This document shows positions 39,931 through 48,349 of a stretch of 64,000 nt of DNA, in pieces. A program made the position numbers and the translations under genes. This DNA comes from Actinoplanes philippinensis (GTDB taxonomy: Bacteria > Actinomycetota > Actinomycetes > Mycobacteriales > Micromonosporaceae): contig NZ_FONV01000001.1 in the NCBI RefSeq assembly GCF_900113015.1, positions 741,300 through 805,299 on the forward strand, read 5' to 3'. Under the pieces are notes generated by a model, which ran no database searches, was not told where the DNA came from, and saw nothing but the letters and a program-made list of their open reading frames with translations. How positions within the stretch are numbered: the first letter of the stretch is position 1; every line of letters starts with the position of its first letter.

Positions 39931-39937
39931 CCCGTGA

Positions 39938-39969
39938 CGTGGGCGCCGGTCCTCGGGCCGGCGCCCACG
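39938..39969. terminator. Bidirectional hairpin terminator between GH30 and VOC genes
   Basis: CGTGGGCGCCGG (39938-39949) / CCGGCGCCCACG (39958-39969), 12-bp perfect stem with an 8-nt loop, 7 nt after the GH30 stop and 4 nt from the convergent VOC gene's stop. Confidence 0.8.
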
Positions 39970-39973
39970 ACCG

Positions 39974-40330
39974 TCAGTTGAGGCAGAGGCAGAACGGGTG
40001 CCCGGCCGGGTCGAGGAACACCCGGAACGTGGTGCCCGGCTGGTGCGGGTGCCGGGTGGCGCCGAGCGCGACCACCGCGGCCTCGGCCGTGTCGAGGTCG
40101 TCGACGACCACGTCGAGGTGCATCTGCTGCGGCACCTCCTGCTCCGGCCAGGCCGGCGCCCGATAGTTCTCGACCCGCTGGAACGAGATGCACTGGCCGT
40201 AGTCGGCCTTGAGGTCGACCCAGTCCTCCGAGGGTTCGGCCTTCCAGTCGAGCATCTCGCCGTAGAACTTCGCGAGCGCGGCCGGGTCGGGACAGTCGAG
40301 GACGATGGTGGGGAAACGTGCGATAGCCAT
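39974..40330 (-). CDS. VOC-family (glyoxalase/bleomycin-resistance-like) protein
   Basis: 118 residues with the paired beta-alpha-beta-beta-beta units of the VOC fold: IVLDCPDPAALAKFYGEMLDWKA, then HLDVVVDDLDTAEAAVVALGATRH and a final FRVFLDPAGHPFCLCLN. The His of HLDVVV and the Glu/Cys of the last strand are near the usual metal positions. Function cannot be specified. ATG 40330 has TAGCAT exactly 7 nt upstream, a leaderless signal, and favours this start over an upstream alternative. Confidence 0.87.
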   Translation of the reverse strand: MAIARFPTIVLDCPDPAALAKFYGEMLDWKAEPSEDWVDLKADYGQCISFQRVENYRAPAWPEQEVPQQMHLDVVVDDLDTAEAAVVALGATRHPHQPGTTFRVFLDPAGHPFCLCLN

Positions 40331-40386
40331 GCCGCCGATGCTAGGAACCATTCCGGACGATCCGGTTCCGGTTTCCGCTTCGATTT

Positions 40387-40461
40387 CTACTCCGGCGCGG
40401 CTGTTGCTACTGCGGCGCGGCTGCTGCTATTCCCGCGGCTGCTGCTACTCCGGCGCGGCTG
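40387..40461. repeat. 20-bp tandem repeat, about four copies, spanning the CPBP gene end
   Basis: Units at 40387, 40407, 40427 (18 bp) and 40445, each close to CTACTCCGGCGCGGCTGCTG. The last copy lies inside the 3' end of the CPBP gene, whose terminal residues (RRLRAAAPE) are encoded by it, so the repeat may have grown from the coding end. Confidence 0.75.
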
Positions 40462-41215
40462 CGCGAAGGCGGCGCGGCTCGGCGACCGGCACCGGCACCG
40501 GCGTCTCCACGACGACGGCCGGGATCTCCTCCTCGGCCCGCGCCTGCTCGGCGACCGCCGGCCGCGGCCGGATCAGCAGGAGAAACACCGTGTCCCAGAG
40601 GGTGTGCACGATGATCGGGAGCACCAGGCTCATCGAGCTCAGGTAGAGCATCGTGAAGATCAGCCCGAGCAGACCGATCGTGAACAGCGCTCGCCCGCCC
40701 TGGTAGACGTGCGCCGCGACGAACAGCGCCCAGCCCAGCACGGCCGCCACCCACAGCGGCAACCCGAGAAGCTCCGTCCCGGCCGCCAGCAGCAGCCCCC
40801 GATACAGGAACTCCTCACCGACCCCGAACGCGACCGCCGCCGCCCCGGCCAGCAGGCGCTCGCCGCCGGTGCGGGGCAGCAGCACGGTGGTCCCGGGAGA
40901 CAACGGCCCCTTCCGCGACCGCAGGTAGACAGCGATCAGGAGGACCAGGATGTACGCCGTGTAGAGGTAGTCCGACCAGTTCCCCTCCGGAAGCCGCCAG
41001 CCCACGTCAGCGGCCGTCAGATCCGGGTGAACATCCACGGCGATCGAACCGACGGCGACGAGGACGGCGAGGTTGACGATGCTGTTCCGAAAGAACCGGG
41101 CGCGCTGCTCAGCCATCACCGCCAGGATCCGCTGCCGCCGCCACACCCCCACCACAGTGTTGACAAGCAGAAACGCAAAGATCATCACGATCAGCACAGA
41201 GCCGGCGGCCGTCAT
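40445..41215 (-). CDS. CPBP-family intramembrane metalloprotease
   Basis: 256 residues, about seven membrane helices. The CPBP/Rce1 (Abi) motifs are present: Glu134-Glu135-x3-Arg139 (GVGEEFLYRG), His169 (FVAAHVYQG) and His204-x3-Asp208 (IVHTLWD). These residues form the metal site of Rce1-type intramembrane proteases; some homologues act in bacteriocin immunity. The C-terminal 35 residues are charged and Val/Pro-rich and fall in a repeat region. It starts at ATG 41215. It may be cotranscribed with the upstream LPG-synthase-like gene (48-nt gap). Confidence 0.88.
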   Translation of the reverse strand: MTAAGSVLIVMIFAFLLVNTVVGVWRRQRILAVMAEQRARFFRNSIVNLAVLVAVGSIAVDVHPDLTAADVGWRLPEGNWSDYLYTAYILVLLIAVYLRSRKGPLSPGTTVLLPRTGGERLLAGAAAVAFGVGEEFLYRGLLLAAGTELLGLPLWVAAVLGWALFVAAHVYQGGRALFTIGLLGLIFTMLYLSSMSLVLPIIVHTLWDTVFLLLIRPRPAVAEQARAEEEIPAVVVETPVPVPVAEPRRLRAAAPE

Positions 41216-41263
41216 GACGCATCATGATGATCGATCACCCGCCCGAACGCCACCCGCCTCCCC

Positions 41264-42364
41264 TCACGCTGCCCGCGGCGCCCGTTGTCGTCGCGCCGCC
41301 CCGTTGGCGCCGCGCCGCTCATCGCCGTCGCGCCGCAACCGTAGCCATCCGATCAGGCCCAGCGGCAGCATCAGCCAGAACGAGACCAGCCGGTAGAGCA
41401 GCACCACCGCCGCCCCGGTCGCCTCGGGCAGCCCGGCCGCGGTGACCCCGGCCAGCATGCTCACCTCGATCAGCCCCACGCCACCGGGAGTGAGCGGCAC
41501 CTGCCGCACCACCTGAACTGCCAGATAGATCAGCGCCAGCCGGCCCCACCCGATCTCCGCCCCACCGGCCGCAGCCGCCGCGGCCAGGCACACCATGTCG
41601 AGCAGCCAGTTGACGACGGCCGCGCGAAGGGCCCCGAGCCAGCTACGCCGCGGCAGGTCACGCACCCCGCGCGCGGCCACCCCGAGGGCCGGCCACCGCA
41701 GCGCGATCCGCCGGGCCAGGGAGGCGATCCGGTCCCGCTGACCCCGCACGATCAACCCCATCAGGGGTACGCCCAGAGCACCGCCCACCACCACAGGACC
41801 GAGGTGCCCGGGATTCGCCACGAGCCAGCCCGCCCCGTAGAGCAGCCCGAGCGCCGCCACCGACAGCAGCCCCGACACCGCCGTGACGATCGCCGCGACG
41901 GTTCCGCTCGCCCCGTGCCGCCGATAGATCCGGAACGCGAACGCCGCCGACACCGCCGACCCGGCCGGCAACGCCATGCTCATCGCCGATCGGCTGACCG
42001 TCAGCGCCACCGCCCGCCGATGCGGCAGGTCCACGCCGAGCCCGCCGAGAAGCCGCCGCTGCTGCAGAGCGAACGCCACCTGAGACACCAGAGCCGCCCC
42101 GACCGCGGCCATCGTCCACCACGGGTCGGCGGTGAGCAGGATGGCCCCGACCGTGCCCGGATCCGGCAGCCGCCCCCGCAACACCACCACGGCCACCACC
42201 GCGACCAGCGGAACCAGCCCCACCCGCAGCCACCGCCACCGGCCCGGCGACACCCCGCGAACGGCACTCCCCACCATCGACGTCACGCTGTTCAGCCTGC
42301 TCGCCGGCCCCCGTCCCGTCGTCCTCCCAGCGCGGGCACCCCGGATACCGCGGGCGCGGTACAT
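41264..42364 (-). CDS. LPG synthase / YbhN-like integral membrane protein (UPF0104)
   Basis: 366 residues with about eight membrane helices of the lysylphosphatidylglycerol-synthase transmembrane (flippase-like) family. The diagnostic segment is VVRQVPLTPGGVGLIEVSMLAGVTAAGLP near residue 290-320. The soluble aminoacyltransferase domain of MprF is absent, so it is more likely a lipid or lipid-linked-glycan flippase-type protein than an LPG synthase. The ATG at 42364 gives a 35-residue Arg-rich N-terminus; ATG 42277 (MVGSAVRG) is an alternative and neither has a clear ribosome-binding site. The C-terminus ends in a basic tail. Confidence 0.85.
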   Translation of the reverse strand: MYRARGIRGARAGRTTGRGPASRLNSVTSMVGSAVRGVSPGRWRWLRVGLVPLVAVVAVVVLRGRLPDPGTVGAILLTADPWWTMAAVGAALVSQVAFALQQRRLLGGLGVDLPHRRAVALTVSRSAMSMALPAGSAVSAAFAFRIYRRHGASGTVAAIVTAVSGLLSVAALGLLYGAGWLVANPGHLGPVVVGGALGVPLMGLIVRGQRDRIASLARRIALRWPALGVAARGVRDLPRRSWLGALRAAVVNWLLDMVCLAAAAAAGGAEIGWGRLALIYLAVQVVRQVPLTPGGVGLIEVSMLAGVTAAGLPEATGAAVVLLYRLVSFWLMLPLGLIGWLRLRRDGDERRGANGAARRQRAPRAA

Positions 42365-42494
42365 CTCAGCCCACTCTCAGCCCGCCCCACACGCGCCGCC
42401 ACCACATCGGCTGGTCACCGGGACTGCCGCGCCACGCAGCAACAGCCCCGACAACCAGCCTCCGGAACGGCCCCCACCACCCCGGCCACGGGGT

Positions 42495-43646
42495 TCAGCG
42501 CAGGGGTGGGAGATGCAGTAGGCCGGTGGTCGTCACGACCAGGCCCAAGGCGGTCACCAGGGCCGCCGAGAGCAGGGGTAGGCGGGTGAGCAGTGGGCCT
42601 GCCGCGGATGGGGTGGCGGCCGTCATGCGGTCTCGGGCGGTCACCCGGGTCAGGGCCAGGGCCACCAGGACGGCGGCCAGGCCGGCGCCGAAGGAGATGA
42701 TCATGATCAGACCCAGCGCGGTCCGGTTCAGGCCGGTGGCGAGGATCAGGACGCCGAGCGCCTCGGGGCACGGGATGATGCCGCCGGCGGCGCCCATCGC
42801 GATCAGCTCGCGCATGCGGGTCTTTGCCGGAGCCGCGTCGAGGACTCGCACGGTGTGGCCGTTGACGTGCTCCGAGTGGGCGTGGTGGCGCGGGTGTCCC
42901 CCGGCGTGACGACGCAGGCGGACCGGCGGGTGGTCCTGGTCATGGGAGTGCGGATGGGTGCTGTCGTTCCCGCGGGATCCGGCGCGCCGGCGGAAGGCGG
43001 TGGGGTGGTGACGGGGCAGGTCGGTCCAGCGGCGGCGCAGCAGGCGAGCGCCCAGGATCAGGACGATCAGGCCGGCGGCGGCCTGCCGGGCGGGGGCCAG
43101 GACGCCGGGGACCAGGTAGTGGCCGGCGGCCAGGACCGCGGCGCCGATCAGCAGGACCCAACCGGTGTGGGCGACGGTGATGACGCCGGCCAGGGTGAGC
43201 GCCTGCCGCGGTGTGCGCCGGGAACCGACCGGGCAGGTGGCGGGCATGGTCTTCCCGTGGCCCGGGGTCAGAGCGTGCAGGCCGCCGAGGACGGCGCACG
43301 CCCCGATCAGGAGCGGCAGCGCCCACGGGGACGACAGAGGTTCCCTCAGGGCGTCGAGCATGCTGTCACCCGTACCACCGCCGGACAGGACGAGCCGCAC
43401 GCTGATCGCACGCCCGTTCTCACTGCGGGTGATGTCGCCCGGCCCTCGGCCGGCGGTCCGGTCCAGGACGACGTTCATCTGGACGCTCGTGGGCTGCCCC
43501 GGATCGTAGCTCTGGGTGACCTCGAATGCGCCGGCACCCGTCGGCATCGGTGCGGTGGCGAGCGAGACAGCGGGATACAGGAGGGCGCCCAGGGCGACGC
43601 CGCCGGCGATCGCACCGAGTGACCGGAAAAGACCAGAGAAGAGCAC
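42495..43646 (-). CDS. NicO/RcnA-type nickel-cobalt exporter
   Basis: 383 residues. After a signal-like N-terminus and an extracytoplasmic domain (about 40-105), the NicO membrane domain begins: GGLHALTPGHGKT (about 122-134) and, after the loop, GGIIPCPEALGVL (about 285-300), the two family motifs. The intervening loop is His-rich (THPHSHDQDHPPV, HPRHHAHSEHVNGH), as expected for metal binding. It would export Ni(II)/Co(II). GTG 43646 has TACGTT 7 nt upstream with no Shine-Dalgarno. No metal regulator lies next to it. The family motif continues MPATCPVG here rather than the common VAAYLVG. Confidence 0.88.
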   Translation of the reverse strand: MLFSGLFRSLGAIAGGVALGALLYPAVSLATAPMPTGAGAFEVTQSYDPGQPTSVQMNVVLDRTAGRGPGDITRSENGRAISVRLVLSGGGTGDSMLDALREPLSSPWALPLLIGACAVLGGLHALTPGHGKTMPATCPVGSRRTPRQALTLAGVITVAHTGWVLLIGAAVLAAGHYLVPGVLAPARQAAAGLIVLILGARLLRRRWTDLPRHHPTAFRRRAGSRGNDSTHPHSHDQDHPPVRLRRHAGGHPRHHAHSEHVNGHTVRVLDAAPAKTRMRELIAMGAAGGIIPCPEALGVLILATGLNRTALGLIMIISFGAGLAAVLVALALTRVTARDRMTAATPSAAGPLLTRLPLLSAALVTALGLVVTTTGLLHLPPLR

Positions 43647-43816
43647 CTAACATAACGTAGTAACCGAAATGCCACTGAATGGCCGTACAACGGCGATGGC
43701 GTTCTTCAGAGTGACGCCACATATCACTTATGACAGACCGATTTCAGCCGGTGGCCATCGACGCCCGCCTTCTCTTACGGTGATGCGAGCTCCACATGGG
43801 ACAGGAGAATCCGTAG

Positions 43817-45448
43817 ATGAGTCACGACGACGTGGCGCCGACCCGGCGCCGTTCGATCCGTGCCCTGAGCGCGGCGGCGATCGCCACCGTGCTGACCGTC
43901 GCCCCGGCCACCGCCGCTTCAGCAGGCGGCCACGGGCACGGGCACGGGTACGACAAGTGCGCCAAACAGGTCAACGACACCTATGCCGAAGTCCTGAAAT
44001 GCGTGACGGTGGACGGGGTGCTCAAGCACCTCAAGGAGTTCCAGCGGATCGCCGACCGGAGCACCGACCCGTATTACCCGGGTAGCCGCGCGGCCGGCAC
44101 GAAGGGCTACGCGGACAGCGTCAGGTACGTGTCAGGTCTGCTGCGCAAGGCCGGCTACCGGGTGACGCTGGACCCGTTCGAGTTCCAGTTCGCGTTCCCG
44201 GCCGTGCTCGACCAGATCACCCCGGCGGCAGCGTCGTACGAGACCGGCGCCTTCACCAACAGCCCGGCCGGCGACGTCACCGGCAAGGTGATCCCGGTCG
44301 ACATCAACCTGACCGGCGACCGGGCCTCCAGCAGCGCCTGCGAGGCCGCCGACTTCACCGGGCTGGACTTCAGCGGCCCCGCCGACATCGCCCTGATCCA
44401 GCGGGGCACCTGCAACTTCATCGTCAAGGCGCAGGCGGCCGAGGCGGCCGGCGCGGAGGCGGTGGTCCTGTTCAACCAGGGCAACGACCCGACCCGGGAG
44501 GCGCTGATCGTCGGCACGCTGGGTGACGACCCGGGCGTCACGATCCCGGTGGTGGGCGCCAGCTTCGCCGACGGCGCGGCCCTGGCGGCGGCGGGTTCGA
44601 CGGCGCACGTGCGGGTCCTGCCGACCGAGACCCGCACCGACGTCAACGTGATCGCCGAGCTGCCCGGCAGGAACCGGAACAACGTGGTGATGGCCGGCTC
44701 GCATCTGGACAGCGTGACCGCGGGCCCGGGCATCAACGACAACGGCTCCGGTTCGGCCGCCATCCTGGAGACGGCGCTGACCCTGGCCCGGACGAAGCCG
44801 CAGAACACCCTCCGGTTCGCCTGGTGGGGCGCCGAGGAGGACGGTCTGCTCGGCTCGGCGGCGTACGTCGCAGAGCTGTCCCAGGCGGAGAAGGACCGGA
44901 TCGCGCTCTACCTGAACTACGACATGGTCGGTTCGCCGAACTACATCTTCCAGGTGTACGACGCGGACCAGTCGTCGTTCCCGGCGCCGGTCGTGGTGCC
45001 GGAGGGCTCGACCGCGCTCGAGGACCTCTTCGAGTCGTATTACACGTGGAAGAAGCTGCCGTACGACGATGCCGAGTTCTCCGGCCGCAGCGACTACCAG
45101 GCGTTCATCGAGGCGGGCATCCCGTCCGGTGGCCTGTTCACCGGCGCCGAGGTGGTCAAGACCGAGCAGCAGGCCACGATCTGGGGCGGCACCGCCGGGG
45201 CGTCGTTCGACCCGAACTACCACGAGGCCGGTGACACCATCACCAACCTGGACCGCAAGGCCCTCGAAGTGAACAGCGACCTGATCGCGTTCGCGCAGCT
45301 CACCTTCGCCTACTCGACCGAGGCGGTGAACGGGGTGAAGGGCAAGCCGGTCCCCGGCAAGCCGATCCGGCTGCCCGCTCCGGCGGGTCCGCAGGGCACC
45401 TTCAACACCGGCGACGGCGGCCACGCGCCGCACCATCCGGAAGCCTGA
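43817..45448 (+). CDS. Secreted M28-family zinc aminopeptidase with PA domain
   Basis: 543 residues. The N-terminus RRRSIRALSAAAIATVLTVAPATAASA is a signal peptide with twin arginines; an HGHGHGH stretch follows. The PA (protease-associated) domain lies at about 130-265 (DIALIQRGTCNFIVKAQAAEAAGAEAVVLFN). The peptidase M28 domain has the di-zinc ligands His296, Asp308, Glu341, Asp369 and His469, with Glu340 as general base (WWGAEEDGLLGS). It resembles Streptomyces griseus aminopeptidase-type enzymes. GGAG precedes the ATG. A 15-bp hairpin terminator follows at 45453. Confidence 0.93.
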   Translation: MSHDDVAPTRRRSIRALSAAAIATVLTVAPATAASAGGHGHGHGYDKCAKQVNDTYAEVLKCVTVDGVLKHLKEFQRIADRSTDPYYPGSRAAGTKGYADSVRYVSGLLRKAGYRVTLDPFEFQFAFPAVLDQITPAAASYETGAFTNSPAGDVTGKVIPVDINLTGDRASSSACEAADFTGLDFSGPADIALIQRGTCNFIVKAQAAEAAGAEAVVLFNQGNDPTREALIVGTLGDDPGVTIPVVGASFADGAALAAAGSTAHVRVLPTETRTDVNVIAELPGRNRNNVVMAGSHLDSVTAGPGINDNGSGSAAILETALTLARTKPQNTLRFAWWGAEEDGLLGSAAYVAELSQAEKDRIALYLNYDMVGSPNYIFQVYDADQSSFPAPVVVPEGSTALEDLFESYYTWKKLPYDDAEFSGRSDYQAFIEAGIPSGGLFTGAEVVKTEQQATIWGGTAGASFDPNYHEAGDTITNLDRKALEVNSDLIAFAQLTFAYSTEAVNGVKGKPVPGKPIRLPAPAGPQGTFNTGDGGHAPHHPEA

Positions 45449-45452
45449 CGGC

Positions 45453-45486
45453 GGATGGCCCGCCCCGGAGACGGGGCGGGCCATCC
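45453..45486. terminator. Bidirectional 15-bp hairpin terminator
   Basis: GGATGGCCCGCCCCG (45453-45467), loop GAGA, CGGGGCGGGCCATCC (45472-45486): perfect 15-bp stem, 5 nt after the aminopeptidase stop and 11 nt from the convergent divIVA stop. Confidence 0.85.
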
Positions 45487-45496
45487 GAAGGAACCG

Positions 45497-46201
45497 TCAG
45501 ATGTCGCGGCCGCCCGGCTCGGGCGCCGCGGTCAGGTCCATCAGCTGCTGCTGGACGTGGTTGGTCAGCGCCTCCTGGTAGCTGGTGGCGAGCTGGCCCA
45601 GCCGCTCGATCTCGTCCAGCGCCGCGGCCCGCTTCTCGACCAGGCTGTCCATCGCCTCGGTGTGGTTGCGCCGGGCGTCCGACTCGATGGTCGCGGCCTT
45701 GATCTGGGCCTCGCTGACCAACTGGTCGGCCTTGCTCTGCGCGCCGGTGATCAGCGTCTCGGACTCGCGCTGCGCGTCACGCATGTGCTCGTCGGCGGTC
45801 CGCTGGGCCATCATCAGCACCCGCGAGTTGCGGTCGTCGTCGGCGGCGTTGAGCGCCGGCAGTGCCCCCGACGGCGCCTGGCTGCGGGCGCGCTGCAACT
45901 GGTCCTGCACGTTACGGGCGTTCTGCTCGGCCCGGGCCCGCGCCTCCTGCAGCCGCTCCAGCTGGGCGGCCAGGTCGGCGAACTCGTTGTTGAGGACCAT
46001 CGTCGCGGCCGGGTTGCCGCCGCCACCGCCACCGCCGCGCTGGAGCTGGTCCTTGAGAGCGCCGTTCTCCTCCAGGAGCCGGGTCAGCTCGGACTCGACC
46101 TCGTCGAGGAAGGCGTCGACCTCCTCCTCGTCGTATCCACGCTTCCCGATCGGCGGCTTCTTGAACGCCACGTTGTGAATGTCTGCTGGAGTGAGCGGCA
46201 T
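45497..46201 (-). CDS. DivIVA-domain (Wag31-like) coiled-coil protein
   Basis: 234 residues. It starts [46 protein letters not shown], the membrane-binding DivIVA/Wag31 N-domain with the conserved [16 protein letters not shown] Gly stretch (about 56-63) is followed by a long coiled coil (about 70-220). Wag31-type proteins mark cell poles and steer tip growth. The gene is not beside ftsZ/sepF, where actinobacterial divIVA normally lies, so it may be a second copy; the rest of the genome is not visible. ATG 46201 follows GAGGAG; the frame extends upstream without homology. Confidence 0.92.
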   Translation of the reverse strand: MPLTPADIHNVAFKKPPIGKRGYDEEEVDAFLDEVESELTRLLEENGALKDQLQRGGGGGGGNPAATMVLNNEFADLAAQLERLQEARARAEQNARNVQDQLQRARSQAPSGALPALNAADDDRNSRVLMMAQRTADEHMRDAQRESETLITGAQSKADQLVSEAQIKAATIESDARRNHTEAMDSLVEKRAAALDEIERLGQLATSYQEALTNHVQQQLMDLTAAPEPGGRDI

Positions 46202-46428
46202 CGTGCTCCTCGGTTCCCTTGGTTGGGTCGTGCGGCCAGAAATCCTACGCAACGGCCCGGTGCCCCTGCCGTGGGCGTGATCTAGCGGGCCTCCTACCCA
46301 CAAGAATCCGACCGAGACTACCGGCGCTCGCCGCGACGCGCACGCCCACGCCGTCCGCATCACACTCATTCGCGGGTTCTACCGTTCGCCGCACAGAGGG
46401 CGACCGGGCAGCGTAGATTCTGAAGGTC

Positions 46429-46719
46429 ATGAAAGCGAGACGATTCGGCATCGCGCTACTGCTGGTCACAGCGGTTCTCAGCCCGGTCGCGCCGGCGCCC
46501 GCCCTCGCCGCGCCCGCCGACGGGCGCCAGTTCAAGCAGGGCTATCAGGACGGGTTCGACCGCGGCCTGGAGGCCGCCCGGACCGACTGTGCCAAGCCGG
46601 CCCGGGCGCAGACCTATGAGGCCAACGACTACACCCGCGGGTTCGACCTGGGCCTGGAGCGGGGCTTCGAGGCGGGCGCGAAGGAGTACTGCCCGCCCGC
46701 CTCGCGTCAGCGAACCTAG
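46429..46719 (+). CDS. Small exported protein with paired G-x-x-x-G-F/L repeats
   Basis: 96 residues. Signal peptide about 1-28 (MKARRFGIALLLVTAVLSPVAPAPALAA). The mature 68 residues contain two copies of a related unit: FKQGYQDGFDRGLEAARTDC and YTRGFDLGLERGFEAGAKEYC, each a glycine-spaced helix ending in a Cys, so a single disulfide may link them. I do not recognise a family, although YqDGF/GLE glycine-spaced helices occur in small secreted actinobacterial proteins. GAAGG lies close to the ATG. It is divergent from divIVA and its stop overlaps the next gene's stop by 4 nt. Confidence 0.72.
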   Translation: MKARRFGIALLLVTAVLSPVAPAPALAAPADGRQFKQGYQDGFDRGLEAARTDCAKPARAQTYEANDYTRGFDLGLERGFEAGAKEYCPPASRQRT

Positions 46720-47063
46720 TGCCAGAAGACGGCCACCGCGGCGTTGACCGCGGTCAGCGTGATGATGCCGATGAAGTGGCCCTTGTTGACCTCGTCGCGC
46801 TTGCGCGGGATGAACACCATGATGAAGATCAGCACGGCGAAGAGCAGTTTCACACCGAGCTTGATCGGGTCCGGCTCGTGGTCGCCGCCGCCACGCAGCG
46901 GCGCCGACAGGGCGATGCCACTGGCGAGCTGGATGATCGAGCCCCAGAGGATCGCCGGGTTGATCCGGAACTTCCCGGACACGAACTGAGTGACGGCGCC
47001 GCCGAGCAGCAGGGCGAAACCGACCAGATGAATGAAGAGAAGAATCAGCCGCAATGCTTCCAC
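46716..47063 (-). CDS. Small integral membrane protein of unknown function
   Basis: 115 residues with four membrane segments (about 5-26, 37-54, 69-87 and 96-113). It looks like the small four-helix membrane proteins of the DUF2269/CopD-like kind (LLFIHLVGFALLLGGAVTQF, then GIALSAPLRGG, KLGVKLLFAVLIFIMVF), but I cannot place it securely. The ATG 47063 follows AGGTGGAAG. It overlaps the previous gene tail to tail by 4 nt and lies 23 nt before the MFS gene's stop on the same strand. Confidence 0.75.
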   Translation of the reverse strand: MEALRLILLFIHLVGFALLLGGAVTQFVSGKFRINPAILWGSIIQLASGIALSAPLRGGGDHEPDPIKLGVKLLFAVLIFIMVFIPRKRDEVNKGHFIGIITLTAVNAAVAVFWH

Positions 47064-47085
47064 CTGCCGAAGCTTGCCAGGGCGA

Positions 47086-48237
47086 TCACCTGCGGATGAC
47101 CTCGGGGGTACGCCCGGTGAGCAGCGGTTCGGCCAGGAAGAGGGCGAGCGCGGCCAGGGCGAGCAGTCCCCCGGCGAGGGTGGTGACCCGTGCGCCCTGG
47201 CTGTCGAGGACCGCCGCGCCGAGCAGCGACCCGGCCGCGATGCCGACGTTGAAGGCCACCGAGTTGCCGGCCGACGCCATGTCGGTGCCGCCCGGCGCCA
47301 CTTCGAGGACCCGGTTCTGCAGGGCCGGGGTGAGCGCGCCGATCGCGAACCCGGTGACCGCCAGCAGGACCACGGTGGCGGCCCGGTCGTCGACGGCCAG
47401 GTACATGCCGATCAGGGCGGCGGCGAGCACGGCCACCGCGCCGGCCACCGAGCCGCGCTGCCACCGGTCGGCGGCCCACCCGCCGGCCGCGATGCCGCCG
47501 AAGTCGGCGATCCCCCGCGCGAGCAGCAGCGGGGCCAGGGCGGCGGCCGCGAAACCGGCCGCCTGTGTCAGGAACACCTCGGTGTACGTGAACGCCGTGT
47601 ACAGCCCGGCGACCGACAGCGTGGTCACGGCGACGAGGATCGCGTACCGGCGGCGGTCGGGGCTGGTGCCGGTCGCCGCGTGGGTGGCCCCGACCTCGAC
47701 GTCCGGCATGCCCACGATCAGGGCGGCCAGCGCGGCCAGTGACGGCACGGCCAGGGCGAGGAACGCGGCCCGCCAGCCGAACTGCTGGCCGATCCAGGTG
47801 CCGGCCGGCACGCCCAGCATCGGGCCGAGCGACGCGCCGGCGAAGACCACGGCGCTGACCCGGCCCCGGACCGAGACGTCGAACATGGCGGCCACCACCG
47901 GGGCGACGACGGCCCAGAAGATCGCCTGGGAGAGGGCGGCCAGCAGGCGGGCCGCGAGCAGGACGCCGTAGGAGAAGGCGAGGGCGGAGAGCAGGTTGCC
48001 CAGCACCAGAACGGCCAGCAGGACGATCATCAGGCGGCGCCGGGGGACGTTCCGGGTGGCGAACGTCAGGGGGATGGTGATCACGGCGACGGTCACGGCG
48101 TACCCACTGATCAGAAGACCGGCCGCCGGTGGTGAGACGCCGAGGTCTCCCGCGATGAGCGTCAGGATGCCGATGGGCATCGTCTCGGTGGCGACGTAAC
48201 AGAACGCGGCCGCGGCGAGCGCCAGGAGATTCCCCAC
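47086..48237 (-). CDS. MFS transporter (DHA1-type drug/sugar efflux)
   Basis: 383 residues, twelve membrane helices. Helix 1 to loop 2-3 reads LLALAAAAFCYVATETMPIGILTLIAGDLGVSPPAAGLLISGYAVTVAVITIPLTFATRNVPRRRLM; the ETMPIG motif in helix 1 and GPMLGVPAGTWIGQQFGWRAAF (motif C-like) fit DHA1 exporters such as AraJ/Cmr-like proteins. GTG 48237 is the likely start; the frame is open further upstream without homology. The substrate is unknown. It may be cotranscribed with the small membrane protein downstream. Confidence 0.85.
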   Translation of the reverse strand: MGNLLALAAAAFCYVATETMPIGILTLIAGDLGVSPPAAGLLISGYAVTVAVITIPLTFATRNVPRRRLMIVLLAVLVLGNLLSALAFSYGVLLAARLLAALSQAIFWAVVAPVVAAMFDVSVRGRVSAVVFAGASLGPMLGVPAGTWIGQQFGWRAAFLALAVPSLAALAALIVGMPDVEVGATHAATGTSPDRRRYAILVAVTTLSVAGLYTAFTYTEVFLTQAAGFAAAALAPLLLARGIADFGGIAAGGWAADRWQRGSVAGAVAVLAAALIGMYLAVDDRAATVVLLAVTGFAIGALTPALQNRVLEVAPGGTDMASAGNSVAFNVGIAAGSLLGAAVLDSQGARVTTLAGGLLALAALALFLAEPLLTGRTPEVIRR

Positions 48238-48349
48238 CCGGCCACCGTATTTTCGCTGCTCAATACTGTGAAGCGATAATCGTCGACGTCTGATCGACAG
48301 ATCCGCACGCAGGCCGTATGTTAGTCGGCGTTCTCGGGGTTCGGACGAG

